From Polynucleobacter sp. AP-Titi-500A-B4 (GTDB lineage: Bacteria; Pseudomonadota; Gammaproteobacteria; Burkholderiales; Burkholderiaceae), in the NCBI RefSeq assembly GCF_018688095.1, contig NZ_CP061311.1, positions 680,861 to 744,860 on the forward strand: 64,000 nt of DNA, in the 5' to 3' direction. A program made the translations under genes and the position numbers. The notes beneath the pieces were generated by a model that worked only from the letters and a program-made list of their open reading frames with translations, did no database searches and was not told where the DNA came from. Below, piece by piece: positions 33,529 to 42,564 of this stretch (positions are counted from its first letter, which is position 1; each line of letters opens with the position of its first letter).

Positions 33529-35097
33529 TTGGGGCGGCCGCATTTGTTGATTCACGGCACACGTAAAACGAGCGTAGTAGATTTACTCAAAAGCATTGCA
33601 CCATATGCAATGACTACTTTTGTTGTTGCCCTATCTTCTTTTTCAGTAACGAGTTTTGCGCAATCGGCTGATAACACGCCAGCAAGTGTGACGGTGCAAT
33701 CAAGCGATGGTTCATTAACAGCGCCACCGAATGTTGCTATTGGTGCACAACTGAGTTCGCAAGATAAAAATGCAGCGCCCGGTTCTAAGGCAGCTGAATT
33801 ATTTGCGCCAGTCACCAAAGCCAATACACCCAAGATTTATACCAAGCCCATTGCTAGTGGTCCAACCGAAATGGATCTGCGTCAGCTTTGGAATGAACTC
33901 AAGATGAATAATCCGCAGTTATCGTCTTTGCGCGAATCTTATTTATCTGCCAAAGCAACGGTACCGCAGATTGCTGCGCCAGCTAATCCACAGGTTGGCT
34001 TAGTGTGGTCAGGTATGCCAGTCAATTCTCCATTTGCTTTGGGTGGTGCGAACGCTCCTAGTCCTGGCTACCCCAATGGCATTAGTAGTAATAACTCGAT
34101 TTCTGTTGCTCAACCGTTTCAGTTTCCGGGCAAGAAGAGTTTGGCTGCCGATATTGCTGATACCAATGCAGAAGCACTCTTAGCCAGTTCGGAATCCACC
34201 TATCTCCAGCTAGGCGCACAGCTATCTACCCTGTACTACAACGCCTTGGCGTCTCAAAAGCAATTACAGGTCTTAAAAGAATCAGTCGTGCGTTTAGAAA
34301 TGATTAAGAACGTTGCTAAAGCCCGCTATGCCAACAATGCTGCAGCGTATGTTGAATATCTCAATGCGCAAGTAGCGCAAAGCGCAGCGCAAGCAGACCA
34401 ATTTAATGTCGAACGTCAGTTACAGGTAGGTCTGAATAACATCAATACACTGGTGGGCCGTCACTCGCGTGAGAAGTTAATTTTGCGTGGCGATGTACGT
34501 CGTGCACTGACGGGTGTGCCAACCTTAATTGAGTTGGAAGACTTCGCAGAAAGTAGTCACCCCTCTTTAAAGAGTTCCGCCTTGCAACTTGAATCAGCCC
34601 GTAAAGGTGTAGACCTGGCCAAGAAAGCATACTTACCTGACTTCCAAGTGATTGGCTCTTCATACACACCACGTGGACCATTCTCTGCGAACAATGGTGC
34701 GATGTTCTATCAGTTTGAATTAGACCTCATCATTCCGCTGTATTTCTTTACCAAAGAAAAGTACGGAGTAGAGCAGGCGCAGCGCAATCAAGCGGCAGCT
34801 GAGGCGGGCAATATTTCGAATCGTCAGCAAATTGTGTTGGCGGTAAACACCGCATATGCTGCTTATGAGCAAGCCAAGAATCAAACCCAGTTCTTAAAAG
34901 AGCGCCAAGTACCTCAGGCGGATGCCGCCTATAAGGTTGGATTGACCCAATACTCCAATAATGGGCAAGGATTTAATGATTTATTGACTGCGCAAACCCA
35001 ATTGCGTAACTTAGAGATTGCGTTAGCGCAGGCAGAGAGTAATTTGCTGCAGGCGCAAGCAGTATTAATGGTTTCAGCGGGCAAAGAGCCTTTTTAA
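33529..35097 (+). CDS. TolC-family outer-membrane efflux protein (CusC/CzcC-like)
   Basis: About 515 residues of outer-membrane factor that completes a tripartite RND pump. The signal peptide ends SVTSFAQSADN. Long periplasmic helices follow, with the family repeats DLRQLWNELKMNNPQLSSLRES and ANPQVGLVWSGMP, and a C-terminal half with LYFFTKEKYGVEQAQRNQAAAE split over helices. The start is uncertain: TTG at 33529 opens the frame, TTG at 33544 or 33547 lies better behind GGGGCGG, and ATG 33610 would shorten the signal peptide. It heads the three-gene pump operon. Confidence 0.85.
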   Translation: MGRPHLLIHGTRKTSVVDLLKSIAPYAMTTFVVALSSFSVTSFAQSADNTPASVTVQSSDGSLTAPPNVAIGAQLSSQDKNAAPGSKAAELFAPVTKANTPKIYTKPIASGPTEMDLRQLWNELKMNNPQLSSLRESYLSAKATVPQIAAPANPQVGLVWSGMPVNSPFALGGANAPSPGYPNGISSNNSISVAQPFQFPGKKSLAADIADTNAEALLASSESTYLQLGAQLSTLYYNALASQKQLQVLKESVVRLEMIKNVAKARYANNAAAYVEYLNAQVAQSAAQADQFNVERQLQVGLNNINTLVGRHSREKLILRGDVRRALTGVPTLIELEDFAESSHPSLKSSALQLESARKGVDLAKKAYLPDFQVIGSSYTPRGPFSANNGAMFYQFELDLIIPLYFFTKEKYGVEQAQRNQAAAEAGNISNRQQIVLAVNTAYAAYEQAKNQTQFLKERQVPQADAAYKVGLTQYSNNGQGFNDLLTAQTQLRNLEIALAQAESNLLQAQAVLMVSAGKEPF

Positions 35098-35106
35098 GGA
35101 GTAGCT

Positions 35107-36378
35107 TTGATAGATCAAATTCTGTCGTTTCTAAAACGCTTGTCTGAGAAGGCAAAGCCGATTTTGCATAAAGGTGCCGAGCATGGCACGCACCATGCAA
35201 AAGTCGCTGCTGCTGGTTTGGCAGGTTTGTATTGGAATCTATCTCCACAAAATCGCCATCGTGTACGTTTGGCTGCTTATGCTTTTGCCATTCTTTCGGT
35301 TGGTATCGTGGTCGGCCGTGTCACGAACGTAAACCGTACCGTCAAAATTGAATCTTCTGATAAAGCGCTCAAGGTTGAAAAGACGGGCGTATTGGAGTTG
35401 AAATTACCAGGCGTTCAACTCAACCCTGAGATTTATGTATTTCAGACTGCTGAAAAGGTACAAGTACCAGTCAATATTAAGGTGCCAGGACGCTTAGCCT
35501 TTAATGCTGAAAAATCGAAAGTACTCTCTGCTCGTGCTCCTGGCAGGGTAGAGCGCATCTATGCCTTTGATGGTGCCCAAGTTGATGTGGGTTCACCGAT
35601 TGTTGAGCTCTATAGTCCTGAGTTCCTCTCCGCGCAGCAAGAATATTTACTCTCTTCTAAAACTGCCAAAGTATTAGAGAGCAGTAAAACCATGAGTGAT
35701 TTGCTCGGCGATGCACGCATTACACAACAAGCTGCTGCCAACCGCATGAGAAATCTTGGTGCAGGTGATGGCGATATCAAGAGTATTGAAACGACTGGTA
35801 AGACTACCAGCAACTTGATCATGCGCTCACCTTTAAAGGGTGTTGTCGTGAAGCGAAATGTAGAACCCGGTTCTGCCGTGAATTCTGGCGATGTCATCAC
35901 GACCTTAGCCGATCCAAGGCATCTCTGGTTCTTGGGTAATGTGTTTGAACAAGACTTCCGCTTGATTAAGCAAGGTCAAAAAATGATTTTGCGTCTTGAG
36001 GCCTATCCAGAAAAAGAGTTCGTCGCCTACGCAAATTACATCGCGCCAACCATTGATCCACAAACCCGCGCATTACTCATTCGTGCGGATGTTGAAAACA
36101 CTGATGATCTCTTGCGTCCAGATATGTTCGCTGCTGGTTTGTTAACTACAGGTGTTGCCGATGCCGTGGTTGTGCCGCAATCAGCTATTGTCCGTGTGCG
36201 CGAGAACCGCTTTGCGATCATTAAGGTGGGCCCTGAAACTTTCCGCCGCGTACCTGTAAAAGGCTATGACCTCAATAGCAAGAGCTTTGCGATTACTGAA
36301 GGTGTCGAGCAGGGCTGGCAGGTACTGTCAGAAGGCGCTGTTTTGTTAAACGATCGCTTTGCTAAGCAGGAGGACTAA
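35107..36378 (+). CDS. RND efflux periplasmic adaptor (CusB/CzcB-like)
   Basis: 423 residues. TTG start behind AAGGAG. A membrane anchor is at residues 54-71 (LAAYAFAILSVGIVVG). The barrel-sandwich and beta-barrel domains show VKVPGRL-like strands, SARAPGRVERIYAFDGAQV, LRSPLKGVVVKRNVEPGS and IAPTIDPQTRALLIRA. Unusually, about 50 residues precede the anchor and would lie in the cytoplasm; they carry H21, H26, H29 and H30 (HKGAEHGTHH). The CusB N-terminal methionine metal site is not seen. It sits nine bases after the TolC gene and abuts the pump gene. Confidence 0.88.
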   Translation: MIDQILSFLKRLSEKAKPILHKGAEHGTHHAKVAAAGLAGLYWNLSPQNRHRVRLAAYAFAILSVGIVVGRVTNVNRTVKIESSDKALKVEKTGVLELKLPGVQLNPEIYVFQTAEKVQVPVNIKVPGRLAFNAEKSKVLSARAPGRVERIYAFDGAQVDVGSPIVELYSPEFLSAQQEYLLSSKTAKVLESSKTMSDLLGDARITQQAAANRMRNLGAGDGDIKSIETTGKTTSNLIMRSPLKGVVVKRNVEPGSAVNSGDVITTLADPRHLWFLGNVFEQDFRLIKQGQKMILRLEAYPEKEFVAYANYIAPTIDPQTRALLIRADVENTDDLLRPDMFAAGLLTTGVADAVVVPQSAIVRVRENRFAIIKVGPETFRRVPVKGYDLNSKSFAITEGVEQGWQVLSEGAVLLNDRFAKQED

Positions 36379-39300
36379 GTGAGCGTTTTTACCTCCTTTA
36401 TTCGAGGGGTTATCGAGAAGCGCGTATTAGTCATATTTGCTTCGATCGTGCTCTTGGGTCTTGGCATGCTCAGTCTGAGCAAATTGCCGATTCAACCTTA
36501 CCCAGGTGTGGCGCCATTGACGATTCAGGCGATCTCACAATGGCCGGGTAGAAGCACGACTGAGGTTGAGCAGCAAGTCACCATTCCAGTAGAAAACGCA
36601 TTAGCCGGTATTCCAGGTCTACAGGCATTTCGTTCTGTATCACTCTTTGGTTTATCGGTTGTCACCCTGAAGTTCAATGACACGGCAGATCCATTCAAGG
36701 CACGGCAAGTATTCATTTCCAATTTAGCTAACGTCAGCTTTCCGCCTGGCGTAACTTCAAGCGTGAGTCCCGACTCAGATGCAACGGGCGAGATTATGCG
36801 TTATGAAGTGCGTTCTGAGTACGCCACTTCCACTTTGCTTAAGACATTGCAAAACTATGAGATCTATAAAGAGCTCAAACAAACTCCGGGTGTAGCAGAC
36901 GTATCTTCATTTGGCGGCAAGGTTCGACAATACCAAGTCATCGTTAGCCCAGAAAGTCTGCAGGCTAAAGGCGTATCGATTAACGATTTGATCTTGGCAC
37001 TCTCGAATGCCAATAGCAATACCGGTGGTGGCTTATTACCCAGTGGTGAGCAACAGTTTGTAGTCCGCGGCGTTGGCTTGCTGAAGAACATTGATGACAT
37101 CAAGCAGGTGGTCGTTACCAACAATAAAGGCGTACCAATTCGAATTGGTGATGTAGCTACCGTGCAGATTGGTAATGCACCACGCTTGGGGATGTTCCAG
37201 TTCAATGACAATCCAGATTCTGTAGAAGGGATTGTGTATTTGCGTCGTGGTGAGAATGCGACTGAAGTCTTGGCCCGCGTGCGCAGTACCGTGGAGAACA
37301 TTAATAAGCATGTATTGCCACCAGGCGTTGAAGTAAAACCCTTCTACGATCGCCAGGTGTTGCTCGATATCACCATTGGAACCGTTAAGCACACCTTATT
37401 CTTTGGTATCTCTTTGGTTCTTGCAGTCTTGTTTTTCTTCTTGGGCAATATTCGTGCTGCTGCAGTAGTAGCTGCTGTCATCCCCTTAGCTTTGTGTGTG
37501 TCATTTATTCAGATGCACTTATGGAGCGTGCCAGCCAATTTGATTTCTCTAGGTGCGATTGACTTTGGTGTGATCGTGGACTCCGCGGTGATTCTGACGG
37601 AGAACGTCATGCGTCACTTGGAGGAGGGTGGTAAGCGCTTGAACCAAAGCATCATCATGGCAACCAGTGAAGTGCAGCGTGCCATGATTTACTCCACCGG
37701 CATCATCATCGTGGCTTACTCCCCATTGTTTTTCATGGGTGGTGTTGAAGGCATTATCTTTAAACCCATGGCCTTCACCATGGGCTTTGCCTTGATCGCT
37801 GCAATGATTCTGAGTCTGACCTTCCTACCGGCGATGGTCTCTTTGGTATTTGGTGAGAACCTGCATCACAAACCACCATCATTCATTACCAAGATCTTGG
37901 ATGGCTACAAGCCTTTGCTCCGTAGATGGATGGATCGTCCATTAACGGTATTCTCGGTAGCAGTGTTTGTGCTTGGCTTAACGCTCTTGAGTATGACGCG
38001 TTTGGGTACTGCCTTCTTGCCAACGCTAGAAGAGAACAATATTTGGCTGCGCGTGACTTTGCCAAATACGGTCGACTTGGATTACTCCGTCAAGATTGCC
38101 AATCAGTTACGTGAAACCTTTATGAAGCAACCTGAGATTGATAAGGTGGCTGCACAGATTGGTCGCCCAGACGATGGTACTGATTCGACTGGCGTGTTTA
38201 ACCAAGAGTATGGCTTGTATCTGAAGAGTCCCGAGAATATGCCAAGCGGCTCTTCTAAGAAGGATCTCATAGCGCATTTAGAGACGGAACTTAATAAGAT
38301 TCCGGGTGTTACATATAGCTTCTCACAATACATTCAAGATAACGTGAATGAGGCGCTTTCGGGTGTTAAGGGAGAGAACTCGGTCAAGATCTACGGCACC
38401 GACTTAGAAGTGCTCGACCAAAAAGCCCATGAGGTCATTGATCAACTCAAAAAAGTGCGTGGCGTAGCGGATGAGGGCATTCTCAAAGAATTGGGTCAGC
38501 CAACCTTGAACATTCAGATTGATCGTGAACGTGCATCCCGTTACAACATCAACGTAAACGATATTCAGACAGTGGTGGCTAATGCGATTGGCGGCGCTGC
38601 AGTTACTAACTTACTTGAAGATGAAAAGACCTTTGGTATTGCGATTCGTCTGAATGAAGGCAGTCGCAACGACGTTGCAGATATTAGGGGATTATTGGTT
38701 GACTCTCCAGACGGTACAAAAGTTCCCCTCTCGATGGTGGCAACGGTTCAGCTAACAGACGGACCTTTCTTCATTTACCGTGAAGCAGGTAAGCGCTATA
38801 TCGCGATTAAATTTAGCGTACGTCACCGTGACTTAGGAAGCGCTGTAGAAGATGCGCAATTCTTGGTCGAGAAAAATATTACTTTGCCGCCAAACTATTC
38901 GATTAGCTGGGATGGACAGTTCAACCAGATGAAGCAGGCACAGAAAAAATTGATGGTGATTGTGCCTTTAGCTTTATTGGGGATCTTCTTGCTACTAGTG
39001 AGTGCATTTGGCAATTTCCGTGATGCCTTTATCGTTATGATTAATGTGCCATTTGCTGCCATTGGTGGTGTACTAGCCTTACACCTCGCAGGAGAGACCT
39101 TAAGTATCTCAGCGTTCTTTGGATTCTTATCGCTCTTTGGTATTGCGATTCAGGACGGTGTGATCTTGATCTCCTTTATTAATAAGACGGCCGCTACTGA
39201 GCATGGTCAAATGAAAGACATCATGGTTGAGGGCGCCTCTTTGCGTGTGCGTCCTGTATTGATGACTGCAGCACTATCAGGCCTTGGTCTCTTGCCGGCC

Positions 39301-39465
39301 GCTTTATCACATTCGATTGGTTCTGAAGCGCAGCGTCCATTGGCCTTGGTGATTGTGGGTGGTATGGTGACTACAACGGTACTGACACTCTTAGTATTGC
39401 CGGTGATTTATGGTTGGTTTAGAGGTCGCTCATTAGCTCCAGCTGTCACTCCAAGCAATCCTTAA
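36379..39465 (+). CDS. Heavy-metal RND efflux pump (CzcA/HME type)
   Basis: 1028-residue proton-driven inner-membrane pump. GTG start follows GGAGGACTAA and abuts the adaptor stop. Transmembrane helix 4 reads IDFGVIVDSAVILTEN, with D395, D401 and E408 in the DFG-x3-D-x6-E pattern of divalent-cation pumps (Czc/Cnr), not the AxGxxxDA pattern of the copper/silver pump CusA. The N-terminal LSKLPIQPYPGVAPLTIQ and the two symmetrical halves are typical. Zinc, cobalt, cadmium or nickel are the likely substrates. No metal-sensing regulator is in the window. Confidence 0.9.
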   Translation: MSVFTSFIRGVIEKRVLVIFASIVLLGLGMLSLSKLPIQPYPGVAPLTIQAISQWPGRSTTEVEQQVTIPVENALAGIPGLQAFRSVSLFGLSVVTLKFNDTADPFKARQVFISNLANVSFPPGVTSSVSPDSDATGEIMRYEVRSEYATSTLLKTLQNYEIYKELKQTPGVADVSSFGGKVRQYQVIVSPESLQAKGVSINDLILALSNANSNTGGGLLPSGEQQFVVRGVGLLKNIDDIKQVVVTNNKGVPIRIGDVATVQIGNAPRLGMFQFNDNPDSVEGIVYLRRGENATEVLARVRSTVENINKHVLPPGVEVKPFYDRQVLLDITIGTVKHTLFFGISLVLAVLFFFLGNIRAAAVVAAVIPLALCVSFIQMHLWSVPANLISLGAIDFGVIVDSAVILTENVMRHLEEGGKRLNQSIIMATSEVQRAMIYSTGIIIVAYSPLFFMGGVEGIIFKPMAFTMGFALIAAMILSLTFLPAMVSLVFGENLHHKPPSFITKILDGYKPLLRRWMDRPLTVFSVAVFVLGLTLLSMTRLGTAFLPTLEENNIWLRVTLPNTVDLDYSVKIANQLRETFMKQPEIDKVAAQIGRPDDGTDSTGVFNQEYGLYLKSPENMPSGSSKKDLIAHLETELNKIPGVTYSFSQYIQDNVNEALSGVKGENSVKIYGTDLEVLDQKAHEVIDQLKKVRGVADEGILKELGQPTLNIQIDRERASRYNINVNDIQTVVANAIGGAAVTNLLEDEKTFGIAIRLNEGSRNDVADIRGLLVDSPDGTKVPLSMVATVQLTDGPFFIYREAGKRYIAIKFSVRHRDLGSAVEDAQFLVEKNITLPPNYSISWDGQFNQMKQAQKKLMVIVPLALLGIFLLLVSAFGNFRDAFIVMINVPFAAIGGVLALHLAGETLSISAFFGFLSLFGIAIQDGVILISFINKTAATEHGQMKDIMVEGASLRVRPVLMTAALSGLGLLPAALSHSIGSEAQRPLALVIVGGMVTTTVLTLLVLPVIYGWFRGRSLAPAVTPSNP

Positions 39466-39505
39466 GAAACCAAATGAACTTCGAAAAACTGGAAAGCCTA
39501 TATTC

Positions 39506-40294
39506 ATGAGTGATCGTCAACCGCATATTCTGGTATCGAATGACGATGGCTATTTGGCTCCTGGCTTATTGGCTTTAGTGAACGCTGTACGTCCTTTGGG
39601 GCGCATTACCGTGATTGCTCCCGAGCAAAATCATAGTGGCGCTTCTAACTCGCTCACACTCTCAAGACCATTGTCGATTCATCGGGTAGCAGGTGGTGAG
39701 CGTGATGGCTTTTTCTTTATCAATGGCACGCCGACCGATTGTGTGCACGTTGCGATGACCGGTTTCTTAGATGAAAAACCCGACCTCGTGATCTCTGGTA
39801 TCAATCAAGGTGAGAACATGGGCGAGGATGTGCTGTATTCAGGCACGGTTGCTGCGGCAGTTGAGGGTGTGATGTTTGGGGTTCCTGGGATTGCTTTCTC
39901 GCAAATTGATCGTGGTTGGAATCGCATTGAAGATGCTGCTAAAGCAGCACATGATGTGGTTGCGCAGATGTTGGCGTCTAAGCTCAGTCATAACGATGGC
40001 AGCGCAACTTTGCTCAATGTCAATATTCCCAATCGTCCTTATGCAGACTTATATCGCTGGCGTGTGACGCGCTTGGGTAATCGCCATCATTCACAACCAG
40101 TGGTGGTACAAGATAGCCCACGCGGTGAAAAGATCTATTGGATTGGTGCGGCTGGCGATGTCAAAGAAGGCTCTGAAGGTACCGACTTTCATGCGATCGA
40201 TGAAGGTTGTATCTCCATTACGCCAATGCAATTAGATTTAACTCACCACACCCGTCTAGCGGCGATGCGTGCCAATGGTTGGGATCGCGGTTGA
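39506..40294 (+). CDS. surE: 5'/3'-nucleotidase SurE
   Basis: 262-residue stationary-phase nucleotidase/exopolyphosphatase. The metal site LVSNDDGYLAPGL at the N-terminus, the HSGASNSLTLS loop and VISGINQGENMGEDVLYSGT are diagnostic. It heads surE-pcm-nlpD. Its stop overlaps the TTG start of pcm. Confidence 0.96.
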   Translation: MSDRQPHILVSNDDGYLAPGLLALVNAVRPLGRITVIAPEQNHSGASNSLTLSRPLSIHRVAGGERDGFFFINGTPTDCVHVAMTGFLDEKPDLVISGINQGENMGEDVLYSGTVAAAVEGVMFGVPGIAFSQIDRGWNRIEDAAKAAHDVVAQMLASKLSHNDGSATLLNVNIPNRPYADLYRWRVTRLGNRHHSQPVVVQDSPRGEKIYWIGAAGDVKEGSEGTDFHAIDEGCISITPMQLDLTHHTRLAAMRANGWDRG

Positions 40295-40947
40295 AAGCAC
40301 CCACCGAGCGATTCGCCGCCTATCGTCAGGCCCTAGCAGCAAAAGTGCATGCTAGCGGCGTAAAGCACGGTAAAACATTAGAAGCGATTGCAACGGTGCC
40401 ACGTCACGCATTTATGGATGCAGGTTTACATGCGCAGGCTTACGAAGATACGGCTTTACCGATTGGTCATGAGCAAACGATTTCTAAGCCATCTGTCGTA
40501 GCGCGCATGATTGAGTTGCTTCATCGACCAAAGCAACCCCTAGGTAAGGTGCTAGAAATTGGTACGGGTTGCGGCTATCAAGCAGCCGTGCTGAGCTTAT
40601 TGGCAGATGAGGTCTATTCAATTGAGCGGATTCGTCCGCTGCACGATATGGCTAGAGCAAAGCTGCGCCCATTTCGGATAAATAATTTGCGCTTAATTTA
40701 TGGCGATGGCATTTTGGGTTTGCCTCAGGCAGCTCCATTTGATGGAATTATTCTGGCTGCAGCGGGTTTAGGTATTCCGGATGCCTTACTAGATCAATTA
40801 GCGATCGGTGGGCGTTTGGTTGCCCCTGTTGCCAAAAACGAAAAAGAACAGCAGTTGGTCATGGTGGAAAGAATGAGCTCCCAGCGCTATCAAAGAACTG
40901 TGCTGGACGGGGTCTTTTTTGTCCCCTTACAATCAGGGGTAGTATGA
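40291..40947 (+). CDS. pcm: Protein-L-isoaspartate O-methyltransferase
   Basis: SAM-dependent repair enzyme for isoaspartyl damage, about 218 residues. I chose the TTG at 40291, which overlaps the surE stop (TTGA) and begins KAPTERFAAYRQAL. An ATG at 40207 would require an 88-base overlap and add a non-conserved stretch. The motifs LPIGHEQTISKPSVVARM, VLEIGTGCGYQAAVL and FDGIILAAAGLGIPDALLDQL are clear. It overlaps the following lipoprotein gene by four bases. Confidence 0.94.
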   Translation: MKAPTERFAAYRQALAAKVHASGVKHGKTLEAIATVPRHAFMDAGLHAQAYEDTALPIGHEQTISKPSVVARMIELLHRPKQPLGKVLEIGTGCGYQAAVLSLLADEVYSIERIRPLHDMARAKLRPFRINNLRLIYGDGILGLPQAAPFDGIILAAAGLGIPDALLDQLAIGGRLVAPVAKNEKEQQLVMVERMSSQRYQRTVLDGVFFVPLQSGVV

Positions 40948-41729
40948 AATCCATTGCAAATTCCATGACTCATTTATCTAAAAGCCTTCTGATCGCTATT
41001 TTGTCTGCATCTATGGTGCTGATCACAGGATGCACGACAACACCACGCGCAAAGCCTGCGGGTGTGACAGACCGCTCTAGTGGATCTGTTGCATCTGAGC
41101 CCGCGCCTCCTGGCTACTATCGCGTGAAGAAGGGTGACACCTTGGCGCGTATCGCTTTAGATCATGGTCAAGGACCGCGTGATGTAGCGCAGTGGAATAA
41201 AGCAGAAAATCCGAACTTCAATCCAAATGTGATTGAAGTGGGTGATTTGATTTTGATTAAGCCGCCAGTAACTAAAGCAGCTAAGCCAGTCGATAAAAAA
41301 CCTGCAAGCACTGACAAAGTGGACACTCCAGCACCAGCAGAGGCTAGCAAGCCTGAGGTGGTGGCAGAACCCGGTATTCGTTTATCTTGGCCTGCCAAAG
41401 GCAAGGTCACCGGCGAATTTAACGAAACCAATAAAGGTATCGATATCGCTGGCAAAGTTGGTGAACCCGTATTGGCTGCAGCTGATGGAAAAGTGGTTTA
41501 TGCCGGTAATAGTTTGCGTGGCTACGGTAACTTAGTGATTGTGAAACATGACAACACCTATCTCACTGCTTACGCACACAACAGCAAGCTTTTGGTCAAA
41601 GAGGGTGATAGCGTGCGTAAAGGTCAGAGGATTGCTGAGATGGGCGATACCGACACTAATTCACCAAAACTCCATTTTGAACTACGCGTTAACGGCAAGC
41701 CAGTAAACCCAACGCCGTACTTACAGTAA
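40944..41729 (+). CDS. nlpD: LysM/M23 lipoprotein, NlpD-like
   Basis: 261 residues. The lipobox LITGC gives a lipidated C30. A LysM domain (YRVKKGDTLARIALDHG) binds peptidoglycan, a Pro/Lys/Ala linker follows, and the M23 domain (GKVTGEFNETNKGIDIAGKVG, then HFELRVNGKPVNP) ends the protein. The full HxxxD and HxH zinc set is not present: the first motif reads NKGIDIAG, without His. It is therefore probably a non-catalytic amidase activator like E. coli NlpD. The ATG overlaps the pcm stop (ATGA). In many relatives rpoS follows; here it does not. Confidence 0.9.
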   Translation: MKSIANSMTHLSKSLLIAILSASMVLITGCTTTPRAKPAGVTDRSSGSVASEPAPPGYYRVKKGDTLARIALDHGQGPRDVAQWNKAENPNFNPNVIEVGDLILIKPPVTKAAKPVDKKPASTDKVDTPAPAEASKPEVVAEPGIRLSWPAKGKVTGEFNETNKGIDIAGKVGEPVLAAADGKVVYAGNSLRGYGNLVIVKHDNTYLTAYAHNSKLLVKEGDSVRKGQRIAEMGDTDTNSPKLHFELRVNGKPVNPTPYLQ

Positions 41730-41742
41730 GACGGCTCAGCCT

Positions 41743-42564
41743 ATGGCCACCGTTCTTGTCTTTGATATTGAAACCATTCCAGATATAGCGGGATTGCGTC
41801 GCCTCGAAGACTATCCAGATGCGATGACCGATGCCGAGGTGGCTGCCAAGGCGATGGCTGAGCGTGCCGCTAAAACGGGCAGTGAGTTTCTCCCTTTGTT
41901 TTTGCAAAAGATTATTGCGATCTCTTGTGTTATTCGTAGAACAACCAAGGAGGGTACTCCGCAAATTAAGGTGGGCACTTTAGGCACACCCCAAGATGAT
42001 GAGAAGGTATTGGTTCAAGCCTTCTTTGATTTGATTGAGAAATACACACCACAACTCGTCTCTTGGAACGGCAGTGGCTTTGACCTGCCTGTGCTGCACT
42101 ATCGCGCACTTGCTAATCACATTCAGGCGCCTCGTTATTGGGAAATGGGTGAGAGCCAAGAAGCCGATAGTCGCGACTTTAAGTGGAATAACTACATCAG
42201 TCGTTATCACATGCGCCATTTAGACATGATGGATCTCTTAGCTAAATTTAATGGCAGAGCTAATGCGCCATTAGATGGCTTGGCAAAACTGTGTGGCTTC
42301 CCGGGCAAGATGGGTATGGATGGCAGCCAAGTCTGGCCTGCATACCAAGAGGGCAAGATCAATGACATCCGTCGCTATTGTGAGACCGATGTGGTCAACA
42401 CTTATTTGATGTACTGCCGCTTTCAATTGCTACGTGGTGGATTCTCATTAGAGGAATACCAAGAAGAAATTGATTTCGTCAAAGCTTATCTAGAAAAAGA
42501 AGCCAAAGAACCAAACGGTGGCCAGTGGCAAGAATATCTCCAGGGTTTTGCAGCGGATGCGTAG
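41743..42564 (+). CDS. DEDD-family 3'-5' exonuclease
   Basis: 273 residues resembling the proofreading-type exonuclease of B-family polymerases, standing alone. ExoI motif VFDIETIPD at the N-terminus, ExoII LVSWNGSGFDLPVL, and ExoIII RYCETDVVNTYLMY are visible. It is probably a DNA or RNA 3'-end trimming enzyme; its role is unassigned. It sits between nlpD and rlmD, and its last codons overlap the rlmD start. Confidence 0.85.
   Translation: MATVLVFDIETIPDIAGLRRLEDYPDAMTDAEVAAKAMAERAAKTGSEFLPLFLQKIIAISCVIRRTTKEGTPQIKVGTLGTPQDDEKVLVQAFFDLIEKYTPQLVSWNGSGFDLPVLHYRALANHIQAPRYWEMGESQEADSRDFKWNNYISRYHMRHLDMMDLLAKFNGRANAPLDGLAKLCGFPGKMGMDGSQVWPAYQEGKINDIRRYCETDVVNTYLMYCRFQLLRGGFSLEEYQEEIDFVKAYLEKEAKEPNGGQWQEYLQGFAADA

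Noticed and set aside
40207..40290. ATG at 40207 as pcm start
   Set aside because: It would overlap surE by 88 bases and adds a stretch with no Pcm similarity; TTG 40291 couples neatly to the surE stop.
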